Shown: piece by piece, positions 1 through 6,584 of the stretch
How positions within the stretch are numbered: the first letter of the stretch is position 1
Layout: each line of letters begins with the position of its first letter
NCBI GenBank assembly: GCA_937969125.1
Contig: CALBVA010000067.1
Location: forward strand, 1 to 7,229
Source: an uncultured Verrucomicrobiales bacterium
Lineage (GTDB): Bacteria > Verrucomicrobiota > Verrucomicrobiia > Verrucomicrobiales > Akkermansiaceae
Reading direction: 5' to 3'
DNA length: 7,229 nt
Program-made: the position numbers and the translations under genes
The notes under the pieces: model-generated
What the model was told of the DNA's origin: nothing
The model's database searches: none
Seen by the model: the letters and a program-made list of their open reading frames with translations, nothing else

Positions 1-616
1 CCTCCTGCCCTTCGAGAAGCGCGCCGAGGCTTTTGGCCGGAGCGATTTGTGCGATGACCGGCGAGAGCTGTGGGAACCAGCGGACTGCGTGATCGCGCGA
101 ATATTCAGAGGTGAATGAGGGCCTCATTTTACCGACCGAAAGCGAGAGATCATCGGCGAGGGCGAAACGCGCTTTGAGAGTTTCGATCCCCAGATACCTC
201 CCCCGGCCATCGAAGGCCGCATCTCCTTGCAGCTCGATATTATAGAAGGCCCGCAGGGCGAAGCCTAGTCGCGCGCGAGCGAAATTCGCATCCGTGCCGA
301 AGTCACCGCTCTCCATCTGGTAGTCCAGCAGCCCTCGAAAGGCGATGGTCTCCAGCCCGCTTTTCGGCGGGAGATCATAGGTGAAAGTCGGCTCCAGCTC
401 GGTGGGCCAACGCGCCAGAGTCTGCGGATCATCGGGAATGATGTCCTCTTTCTTCGCTTCGGCGTTCTTCTCCGCTTCACGGGCTTTCTTAAGATCCGCC
501 CGCTCGTAAAGATTCGGCGGACGTGGATCCCGCTGTAAAAGATCGAGCGCTTCATTTGCAAAAATCGAAGCGGGCAAGATCAGCAAACTGACCAGACTGA
601 CAGAGCGAACAATCAT
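1..616 (-). CDS. Porin O/P-family (OprP/OprO-like) outer-membrane porin, N-terminal 205 residues (cut by window edge)
   Basis: The gene starts at an ATG at 616 that overlaps the TGA of the TPR gene (ATGA) and stays open to the left edge. Only the N-terminal 205 residues are visible. Residues 1-20 form a signal peptide ending in Ile-Phe-Ala before Asn-Glu-Ala. Residues 22-66 are a charged, Lys/Glu-rich linker, and beta-strand-like sequence follows from about residue 70. The part from about 115 to 203 has the layout I know from phosphate-selective porins O and P: FARARLGF, then an alternating strand ending in Asp-Ala-Ala-Phe-Asp, then LSLSVGKMRPSFTSEYSRD, then RWFPQLSP and a Gly-containing strand. 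Family members are passive anion or phosphate channels in the outer membrane. Here the gene is the last visible member of a TonB-energiser operon, which suggests that porin and energiser serve the same uptake process. Substrate specificity cannot be read from this fragment. No TonB box or plug domain is evident, so it does not look like a TonB-dependent receptor. Confidence 0.72.
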   Translation of the reverse strand, partial: MIVRSVSLVSLLILPASIFANEALDLLQRDPRPPNLYERADLKKAREAEKNAEAKKEDIIPDDPQTLARWPTELEPTFTYDLPPKSGLETIAFRGLLDYQMESGDFGTDANFARARLGFALRAFYNIELQGDAAFDGRGRYLGIETLKARFALADDLSLSVGKMRPSFTSEYSRDHAVRWFPQLSPVIAQIAPAKSLGALLEGQE

Positions 617-2148
617 TTTTCCAACGCGGTTTTTTTGGCCGCTTCCAATGCCGCCTCACGCTCCAAACGCTCCCGCTCTTTTTTTGCCTCTTGCCTTTCC
701 GAGGCGCGTTTCACCCGGCGGAGGAATTGCTCCAACGATTTGTTTCCCGGCTTGAGACGGGTCGCGGCCTCCAGAAGTGGCACCGCTTCGGTGAATCGGC
801 GATCCTTGAAAAGCAGCTGACCAAAGCGGAGATTCGCCTCGTAGGAAACCTTCGCATCGGGCGAATTAATCACCGTGCGGAACATCGTCGCGGCCTCCAC
901 CTGATAATGCCCTGCACGACCCGGCTCATCCTGCTCCTCAGCCAGCTCACCGTAAAGACGAGCCAGGCGCACCCGCGTGGCACCGTCCGTTTCATCGAGG
1001 GCGAGGGCCTGACGGAGTTGCTCTCCGGCCGCTTCCAGCTTCCCGGCGGCGCGGGCAATGTCACCGCGAATGAGAAAGACATCGCGCTTCTGGACAGAGG
1101 TGAGATTGTCCCCCGCCCGCTCTTCCAGCTCGTCGATCAAGCGGGTCGCCTCTGCGGGTGCGTCGAGCGAAAGGAGATATCCGGCCGCAGTGAGTGAGCG
1201 TTTCACCTCGACCGTCTTGCTGATTTTCATCGCGCTCAGGTAGGCTCCGAGTGCGAGGAGCGGCTGCTTCTGCTGGGAATAAACATCGCCGAGTTGATTC
1301 AGGTCGCGCTCATCGGCCAATCCTTTCAGACGGAGAATTTCATAATTCTCGGCAGCGCGAAGTTCCTGCCCCATCTGAATGTAGCAGTTCGCCTGCATGC
1401 GCCAGAGGTCCGCAGCATCCGACTGGGCATCGACGAGCGACTGAATCATGACTGCCGCCTCCGACCATTTTTCCTCATTCACGAGGGCCTGAGTCAGGCC
1501 CAGTTGCCAGTCCCGTTCATTCGGATTGAGGAGGTAGGCGTGGCGATAGGCCGCTTCGGCGGCGAGATGCTTCCCCTCATTGAGAAGAGCCGCGCCAAGA
1601 AGGCCAAAGGTCTGCGCATCGCTCTGGCCAAGCTCGATTGCTTTTTCGAGGTGCGGCTTGGCCAGCTCCATCTTGCTCTGCTTAGCATAGACGAGGGCGA
1701 GATTTTTATGCGCACGGCGGTAGGCTGGATGCCGGTCAATCGCGATCTGGTAGGACTGTTCGGCATCGGCAAGGCGGCCGCTTTGGAGATAGAGATTTCC
1801 CAAAGTGAAGATGAGCGCGGCAGAAACATCCTTCGACTCCGTCTCCGGGTCGGTGGGATTTCGGCGCTCCTTAATGAAGCGGAGAAGGCGCTGCTCAGCC
1901 GCTTTGAACTGCGATCCGGAGAGGTATTCAGAAAGCTCCGCGAGCACCTGCGCTTCTTCGTTGTCCACCTTCGGCTCGACCTTCGGGAGAAAGCCATAGC
2001 TACCTACGAAGTTCGCCTTGAACTCCTTCGTCCGGAACTGGGATGGAGAGATCTTCATCGGCTCGACTCCATGAATCGGAGTCACTGCCGTAAGGAGTAG
2101 GGTGGAGATCAAGCGCATGGACTTGCGGGAAGTTTTACGAAAAGTCAT
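613..2148 (-). CDS. Exported tetratricopeptide-repeat (TPR) protein of the TonB operon
   Basis: The frame is open from a GTG at 2187 (524 residues), which overlaps the tonB stop as GTGA. I chose the ATG at 2148 (511 residues). It gives a conventional signal peptide: a basic stretch (MTFRKTSRKSMR), then a hydrophobic core (LISTLLLTAV). A further in-frame ATG at 2118 would also give a signal peptide. None of the three starts has a good Shine-Dalgarno, so the start is uncertain. Counted from 2148, TPR-like helix pairs run from about residue 110 to 275 and again from about 355 to 470. They include NLYLQSGRLADAEQSYQIAI and ALVYAKQSKMELAKPHLEKA units with Ala/Gly/Tyr at TPR positions. The last 35 residues are a highly charged Lys/Glu/Arg coiled-coil tail. 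A TPR protein follows tonB in Vibrio-type TonB2 operons, so a periplasmic scaffolding role in the TonB complex is likely. Its exact function is unknown to me. Confidence 0.85.
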   Translation of the reverse strand: MTFRKTSRKSMRLISTLLLTAVTPIHGVEPMKISPSQFRTKEFKANFVGSYGFLPKVEPKVDNEEAQVLAELSEYLSGSQFKAAEQRLLRFIKERRNPTDPETESKDVSAALIFTLGNLYLQSGRLADAEQSYQIAIDRHPAYRRAHKNLALVYAKQSKMELAKPHLEKAIELGQSDAQTFGLLGAALLNEGKHLAAEAAYRHAYLLNPNERDWQLGLTQALVNEEKWSEAAVMIQSLVDAQSDAADLWRMQANCYIQMGQELRAAENYEILRLKGLADERDLNQLGDVYSQQKQPLLALGAYLSAMKISKTVEVKRSLTAAGYLLSLDAPAEATRLIDELEERAGDNLTSVQKRDVFLIRGDIARAAGKLEAAGEQLRQALALDETDGATRVRLARLYGELAEEQDEPGRAGHYQVEAATMFRTVINSPDAKVSYEANLRFGQLLFKDRRFTEAVPLLEAATRLKPGNKSLEQFLRRVKRASERQEAKKERERLEREAALEAAKKTALEK

Positions 2149-2183
2149 TGGGATTCGGAGGCAGGAGTCTGGTGACAGAGTCG

Positions 2184-2858
2184 TCACTTTTTCACTGGGA
2201 AGTTAAAGGTCTGGCTGATCTTCGCCTTGGCCTTGCGACCGTTCTGGATGGCCGGTTTGAATGACCACCGCTGCAGGGCGCTCACGCAGAGTTCGTCCAG
2301 CTGGGCGATCCCGGAGCTGCCGGTGACCCGCGTCTGGCCCACCTTGCCGCGCGCATCCACGACGCCCGAGACGACGACCCGTGCACCGCCTTTTGCCTTG
2401 AGCTGCTTCTTCACCTTACGGGGAATATTGGGATCATACTTCGACTTCGCAATGGGCGGGGAATCGATCTCGCTCACGCTGTCGCCGAGGTCCTCACTGG
2501 AGAAACTCACATCCGGCGCGAGGGCCACATTGATGCGCCCAGTCCCGCCTGCGCCCAGGTCCGGGATATCGAGCGGATCGATCTGGATGTCATCGGAAAC
2601 CTCCTCCATGGGCGGAGGATCCTCTTCTTGTTCCTCCGGCTCTTCCTCCTCATCCGGGGTTTCAAATTCCGGTGGCGGCTGGCTGGCGATATTTGCAATG
2701 AGATCCTCTTCATCGCCACCCATGCTCTGCTCCAACTGCTGCATGAGGGGAATCACGTAAAAGACGAGAAAGGTGAAAAGGAGACCGCCAAAGATAATCA
2801 ATACCGTGCTCCGGAAGCGATTGGGCCGCGGCGGGCGATAGACGTGGCGCGGTTTCAT
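2184..2858 (-). CDS. tonB: Energy transducer TonB
   Basis: This protein has 224 residues. A basic cytoplasmic N-terminus (residues 1-17) precedes a single transmembrane helix at about 18-38. A Pro/Glu/Asp-rich linker at about 48-100 includes the run DEEEEPEEQEED and several PPP clusters. The TonB C-terminal domain occupies about 150-223. It shows the family pattern VVVSGVVDARGKVGQTRV, then LDELCVSALQRWSFKPAIQNG, then a final KISQTFNFPVKK strand. TonB is anchored in the inner membrane, spans the periplasm, and transmits proton-motive force captured by ExbB/ExbD to outer-membrane partners. The ATG at 2858 overlaps the exbD TGA (ATGA), so translation is probably coupled. The linker is strongly acidic instead of the Lys-Pro/Glu-Pro repeats of E. 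coli TonB. No Shine-Dalgarno is visible before the ATG. Confidence 0.93.
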   Translation of the reverse strand: MKPRHVYRPPRPNRFRSTVLIIFGGLLFTFLVFYVIPLMQQLEQSMGGDEEDLIANIASQPPPEFETPDEEEEPEEQEEDPPPMEEVSDDIQIDPLDIPDLGAGGTGRINVALAPDVSFSSEDLGDSVSEIDSPPIAKSKYDPNIPRKVKKQLKAKGGARVVVSGVVDARGKVGQTRVTGSSGIAQLDELCVSALQRWSFKPAIQNGRKAKAKISQTFNFPVKK

Positions 2859-3271
2859 TGATCGGTGAGAGTGATTTGCGAAGGCTGCGCGCCCCCTTCC
2901 AGAACGGCATTCTTCACTTCGATATTCACGCCGTGACTGGACCCGGGGTGCCCCTGGATGACGATGGGGCTCTTCTCGTTTTTACCAAGTTGATTGGAGA
3001 CCACCGCCGCCACTCCGGAGACTCCGATGTTCCGCCCTTGATAAGTGACCTGGTTATTTTTCCCGATGAGCAGGACGACGGTTTCATTGTCACTAGCCTG
3101 CGACGAGGATTGGGAAGGATCCGGCCGGTTCACTTGTAATCCATCCTCTTCCACGAAGGTCGCCGTCACGATGAAGAAGATCAGCAGGATGAAGACGCAA
3201 TCGATCATCGGTGAGAGATCCGGCTCCGGATCGCTATTATCAATTTCGAATCTGTTGTCGCCGAGGGCCAT
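2855..3271 (-). CDS. exbD: ExbD/TolR biopolymer transport protein, second copy
   Basis: This is a 138-residue ExbD/TolR protein, the usual family length. I chose the ATG at 3271 (MALGDNRF), 17 bases after the stop of the preceding exbD, with a weak GGAAA upstream. The frame stays open to 3340, but that start would overlap the preceding gene by about 50 bases and add a non-family N-terminus. Residues 18-36 hold the ExbD signature DLSPMIDCVFILLIFFIVT. This is the single transmembrane helix, with the membrane Asp at residue 24 that family knowledge assigns to proton conduction. A Ser/Gln-rich spacer (about 52-62) follows, then a periplasmic alpha/beta domain ending in the strand-helix pattern VIQGHPGSSHGVNIEVKNAVLEGG. 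It probably assembles with the ExbB-type proteins of the operon. Its Ser/Gln linker and different periplasmic domain set it apart from the first copy. Confidence 0.92.
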   Translation of the reverse strand: MALGDNRFEIDNSDPEPDLSPMIDCVFILLIFFIVTATFVEEDGLQVNRPDPSQSSSQASDNETVVLLIGKNNQVTYQGRNIGVSGVAAVVSNQLGKNEKSPIVIQGHPGSSHGVNIEVKNAVLEGGAQPSQITLTDQ

Positions 3272-3288
3272 CGTTTCCGGGAAAAAAT

Positions 3289-3708
3289 TTATTGGGTCGC
3301 GTCGGTGATGCGGTCGCGCTTCACCCCGGCCTCTAGGCACTCCTTCTCGACGTCCGAGACGATGCCGCGCCGGGCCAAGGCATCACCCTGGATGATGACG
3401 GGGATATCCTCATTTTCCAGGAGCTGGGGGCGGACCACTTTCTGCACCCCTGCGATCCCGATTTCTTCGCCGCCATAGAAAACTTTATTATCGGCAGTGA
3501 CGGCGAGCAGGACACTATTCTTCTCCAGCCGATAGCCGGTAGTCGCGCGCGGACGATCCACCTCCACACCTGGCGGCTTCTGAAAAACCGTGGTGACGAT
3601 GAAGAAAATGAGCAGGATGAAGACGCAGTCGATCATCGGCGAGAGGTCCGGCTTGGCCTCCTCATCTCCTCCGGAAAATGCTCCCCTGCTGCGTCGTTTT
3701 AAGCTCAT
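3289..3708 (-). CDS. exbD: ExbD/TolR biopolymer transport protein, first copy
   Basis: This ExbD/TolR protein has 139 residues and starts at an ATG at 3708 that overlaps the TGA of exbB (ATGA). A basic N-terminus (MSLKRRSRGAF) is followed by KPDLSPMIDCVFILLIFFIVT at residues 19-39. That segment is the single transmembrane helix, with the conserved Asp at residue 27 that is essential in this family. The remaining roughly 95 residues are the periplasmic domain, with strands such as NSVLLAVTADNKVFYGG and IPVIIQGDALARRG. It forms the proton-conducting stator with ExbB and drives TonB. It shares the transmembrane signature almost perfectly with the second copy just downstream, while the periplasmic domains have diverged. 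Confidence 0.93.
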   Translation of the reverse strand: MSLKRRSRGAFSGGDEEAKPDLSPMIDCVFILLIFFIVTTVFQKPPGVEVDRPRATTGYRLEKNSVLLAVTADNKVFYGGEEIGIAGVQKVVRPQLLENEDIPVIIQGDALARRGIVSDVEKECLEAGVKRDRITDATQ

Positions 3709-4313
3709 ACGTTTCTAAATTTTGTGGTGACGATAGTGCTCTGAAGCTGGGCCAGCGTGACATCGATGCGATTGCGCCGGCCGCGGATCACCAGCGCCAT
3801 AAACATCCCGGGCAGCGCAATCACAAGCCCGGTGAGAGTGGTGAAAAGAGCCTCCTTCATGCCCGAGGCGATCATGGCCATGCTCTGCTTCCCACCCCCG
3901 GCCGCGAGCCCATCGAACATATCCAACATACCGCCGACCGTGCCAAGCAGCCCGGTCATGGGAGCAGCTGCGACCAGAGTGGCAATAATGATGAGGCGGC
4001 GATCCACCGACAGGATAAGGATCTCACGGACTTCATCAAAGCGACGCTGGACACGTTTGATCGAGAGCCGTTTCCCGTAAACCGCATAGCGGATAATCTC
4101 GCCAACTCGCCCCTGAGCTTCCTCGGGCCGGGCAACCCACCCCCTCCACTCGCTTTTCTGCCGCGAGTTCAGATTTCCCCGCATCACGAAATACAGCGAA
4201 GCCGTCGCGGTGGTGTAGAGAAGAAAGGCCACGACAGCGAGAGCCATCATCACGGTGCCGCCATCAGTAAAAATACTGACAACCTCCTGCAGATTTCCTA
4301 GTACGGGACTCAT
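3705..4313 (-). CDS. exbB: ExbB/TolQ/MotA-family proton channel (short form)
   Basis: This is a 202-residue protein from the ATG at 4313. An in-frame GTG at 4322, overlapping the upstream stop codon, would add three residues. I preferred ATG because neither start has a Shine-Dalgarno. Counted from the ATG, the first transmembrane helix is at about 19-43 (VMMALAVVAFLLYTTATASL). A cytoplasmic basic/amphipathic stretch follows at about 48-105. The MotA/TolQ/ExbB core holds two more helices: IIIATLVAAAPMTGLLGTVG at about 108-127 and the ALFTTLTGLVIALPGMFMAL stretch at about 155-174. The AAAPMTGLLGTV motif and the Thr-rich third helix are family hallmarks. In the inner membrane it pairs with ExbD to convert proton flow into TonB movement. 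It is shorter than E. coli ExbB and typical of the ExbB2 type found next to a TtpC protein. Confidence 0.93.
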   Translation of the reverse strand: MSPVLGNLQEVVSIFTDGGTVMMALAVVAFLLYTTATASLYFVMRGNLNSRQKSEWRGWVARPEEAQGRVGEIIRYAVYGKRLSIKRVQRRFDEVREILILSVDRRLIIIATLVAAAPMTGLLGTVGGMLDMFDGLAAGGGKQSMAMIASGMKEALFTTLTGLVIALPGMFMALVIRGRRNRIDVTLAQLQSTIVTTKFRNV

Positions 4314-4321
4314 CGTATTCA

Positions 4322-5758
4322 CTATGCCGGAGCAAGTTCCAGTTCATCGATCTCATCCGGATCATCACCACCCGGAACCTCCGCAGATTTATCGATCTCG
4401 GTGGTGCCATTGAGGATGGATAAGGCCACCCCTTCTGCCTGGCCAAATTTGGCTTTTGCGAGACTCTTCAACATTCCATGAATAATGATCACCGGGATCG
4501 CAACAATGAGTCCCATCGCCGTGGTGATGAGAGCTTCGGAAATACCTGCGGAGAAAGCACGGGAATCACCGGTGCCGACGGCTGACATCATGGCAAAGGT
4601 CTTCATGATCCCGAGCACTGTGCCCAGCAGTCCCATCATAGGAGCAGCTGCCGCGACCAGTGCGAGAAAGGGCAGGAAACGTTCGAGACGGGGCTGAATG
4701 GCACCCAGCTTCTCCAATAAGGCGTCTTCCAGGATGCGACGCTTATCGTAAAAATACTGCACCCCGGCCTGCACCATCTGGCCGCCGAGACCCTTGATTT
4801 GCCCAGCCTTCTCTTCCGCCTCCCCGCTGCGATTTTCGAGGAGATCATCGAGCACGAGGTTAATCCGCTTCCGCGAAGGCAGCGGGAAGCGGGTGATTTC
4901 GAGGAGTTTGTAAAGGGCAATAAGCATCGCGAGAGCCCCCAGGCCGAGGATGCCGTATCCCACCACACCGCCACCCTTGAGGTAGTCCTTGAGTGACTTC
5001 TTGGTGCGCGCGACTTGCAGAGCCTTGCCCATGGTGGCATCGACCGGGACCTGTGCGGAGCCAGTCTTGATGAGGTCGGCAATTGCACCCCCGCCCTGCT
5101 CATCGTTCATGGAAATGATGCCCGGGAAGTCCAGGCTATCCGGCGTGAAGTTCGTGAGGCCCACCGTCCCGCCATCCTTCGAGAGGAAGTATCCCAGCGG
5201 GCCGAAGGTGGTAAAGTCACCCTCCTTGACGACATTTCCCGCAGCAACCGCTGACCCTGAAAATTGGTGACCACCGGAAATTTCGCGAATGCGACGTGCG
5301 CCAATTCCCAATACAGCCAGGCGCTCCCGGACTTCCTGCACCAGATCATCTCCGGCTGCGGTGGCCTTGGCCTCGGCCTCCCCGGCGAGCTTGCCATAGG
5401 TTTGCTTTTCAGCTGAGTGGATACGGTTTTTGAGATTCCGCCCGTAGCTTCTCAGACTGGACAGGGTGTAGTCGAATTCCCCGCGTCGGCTCGCTAGTTC
5501 GTTATCGAGCTTTCGCTGCTCACCGGCGATTGCTTTTTCTCCTGCCAGGGAGGAATTGAGCTCCTTCCCCAGGGCAATGGCGCGATCGTCCAGCTGCTCG
5601 ACCCGGCGGATCAGCGGAGTTTCTTTTTTTATGATTTCCGATTTGAGCTGTCGGAGTTGTTCCGTGGCGAGGCGGAGATCGGTCTCGGCCTTGCGGGCGG
5701 CATCCTGTGCGAGGAGCGGACCGGTGAAGAGCAGTGGGAGGATGAATCGAGGGGTCAT
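4322..5758 (-). CDS. TtpC-like ExbB-family protein with long periplasmic N-terminal extension
   Basis: This is a 478-residue ExbB-family protein, more than twice the length of plain ExbB. Residues 1-17 look like a signal peptide (MTPRFILPLLFTGPLLA, cleavage before QDA). Residues 20-155 are Arg/Glu/Leu-rich and predicted coiled coil. Residues 160-250 form a Gly-rich region that is presumably periplasmic. The first membrane helix of the ExbB-like part is at about 264-288, and a cytoplasmic stretch follows at 290-358. The core at about 361-430 contains LVAAAAPMMGLLGTVLGIMK and ISEALITTAMGLIVAIPVII. The tail is acidic (GGDDPDEIDELELAPA). This architecture and position match TtpC of Vibrio TonB2 systems, where the protein works with ExbB2, ExbD2 and TonB2 and is needed for TonB2 function. 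The ATG lies 19 bp after the DUF3450 stop, in a pyrimidine-rich gap without a Shine-Dalgarno. Confidence 0.9.
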   Translation of the reverse strand: MTPRFILPLLFTGPLLAQDAARKAETDLRLATEQLRQLKSEIIKKETPLIRRVEQLDDRAIALGKELNSSLAGEKAIAGEQRKLDNELASRRGEFDYTLSSLRSYGRNLKNRIHSAEKQTYGKLAGEAEAKATAAGDDLVQEVRERLAVLGIGARRIREISGGHQFSGSAVAAGNVVKEGDFTTFGPLGYFLSKDGGTVGLTNFTPDSLDFPGIISMNDEQGGGAIADLIKTGSAQVPVDATMGKALQVARTKKSLKDYLKGGGVVGYGILGLGALAMLIALYKLLEITRFPLPSRKRINLVLDDLLENRSGEAEEKAGQIKGLGGQMVQAGVQYFYDKRRILEDALLEKLGAIQPRLERFLPFLALVAAAAPMMGLLGTVLGIMKTFAMMSAVGTGDSRAFSAGISEALITTAMGLIVAIPVIIIHGMLKSLAKAKFGQAEGVALSILNGTTEIDKSAEVPGGDDPDEIDELELAPA

Positions 5759-5777
5759 GCGATGATGAGAAGAAGAG

Positions 5778-6584
5778 TTACTTGCCGAGCTCCAAGGGGA
5801 GGTTCACGAGGCGGGTTTCGCCGGTGCCTTTTGCGATATCAATGAGCTCACGGATGGTCTTGGCTAGTCCTTCACCGGTTAGCGGGACCTCTTGCCAACC
5901 AGTCGGTGAAGGCTGCAGACGAAAGGCCAGCTCGCCCTTTTCATCCGCCGCGAAGCCCGTGGAGAGGCCGAAGTAAACGACATCCAGCAGGCGGGTCTGC
6001 CCCTGCGCGGTGAAGGCCCGTCCTTCGTAAGTGGTCACCACTTGGTTGAACTTTTCAGCCTCGGTCAGGAGGGTGAGCATGGGCGAGAGGCGCTTATTCA
6101 GGGGCAAGGATTCCTTATCCGTGGTCGCGGAGAATTTTTGGTGATCCTCGATGGCGGTTTTGATCTTTGCTTCGTCAGTCAGCTCCTTTGGAAGAAGCGG
6201 GATGACCGCACTGACTTCGCTTTCCAATCCATTGAGCCCTTCGCGGAGGGCGATGCGGGCGGCTGAGTATTCCTCCTTCTGTGCGAGTTTATCGACCGAG
6301 GCAGCATCGGCAGTCGCGCGCCGTTTTTTGGACTCCGCGAGCTCGCTTTCCAGCTGCCCGATCTCCGCTTCGATGGAGGCGATATTCCCCTCAAGAACCT
6401 CCTGCTCGGCCTTCCAGTTTTTTTGCTCGGTCTGGATGGACTTCATGACTTCGACCCATTTCTGGATAGTCACGCGGAGGTTCTCATTGGCCCTCCGTCC
6501 GGCATTGGCGGTATCCTGACCCAGCACGATACCGGAGGAGATCAGCAGGGCGAGGATGGAGGTTTGCAGGATGGGCAACTTCAT
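5778..6584 (-). CDS. DUF3450-like periplasmic coiled-coil protein, first gene of the TonB operon
   Basis: This is a 268-residue exported protein. The signal peptide is residues 1-22 (Lys, then ILQTSILALLISSGIVLG, likely cleaved before Gln23-Asp). Residues 35-125 are rich in Glu, Lys, Ala and Leu in heptad-like spacing (coiled coil). The C-terminal part carries LLDVVYFGLSTGFAADEKGE at about 199-218, then PTGWQEVPLTGEGLAKTIRELIDIAKG and a final LVNLPLELGK. The YFGL and GW landmarks and the overall layout match DUF3450 proteins. These precede ttpC-exbB-exbD-tonB in proteobacterial TonB2 operons. The biochemical role is not known to me. The context points to a periplasmic partner of the neighbouring TtpC-like protein, whose N-terminus is also coiled coil. 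The ATG at 6584 is preceded by CGTCAAAAT with no Shine-Dalgarno. The promoter and operator should lie in 6585-6670. Confidence 0.82.
   Translation of the reverse strand: MKLPILQTSILALLISSGIVLGQDTANAGRRANENLRVTIQKWVEVMKSIQTEQKNWKAEQEVLEGNIASIEAEIGQLESELAESKKRRATADAASVDKLAQKEEYSAARIALREGLNGLESEVSAVIPLLPKELTDEAKIKTAIEDHQKFSATTDKESLPLNKRLSPMLTLLTEAEKFNQVVTTYEGRAFTAQGQTRLLDVVYFGLSTGFAADEKGELAFRLQPSPTGWQEVPLTGEGLAKTIRELIDIAKGTGETRLVNLPLELGK

Noticed and set aside
1294..2100. A 268-residue open frame on the plus strand
   Set aside because: It lies wholly inside the minus-strand TPR gene, has no family features, and is one of many antisense open frames expected in GC-rich DNA.
2172..2187. Inverted repeat GTGAC-N6-GTCAC at the tonB/TPR junction
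   Set aside because: Only a five-pair stem with no T-run. It sits on the tonB stop and a possible TPR start, and is short enough to be chance. It is an inverted repeat, unlike the direct repeats upstream of the operon, so I do not count it as a second Pho-like site.
3272..3340. Upstream extension of the second exbD to the start at 3340
   Set aside because: It would overlap the preceding exbD by about 50 bases and add a non-family His/Arg-rich N-terminus. The ATG at 3271 gives the normal ExbD length.
3678..4301. A 207-residue open frame on the plus strand across exbB
   Set aside because: It is the antisense shadow of the exbB gene. Its translation is His/Pro-rich low-complexity sequence with no recognisable domain.
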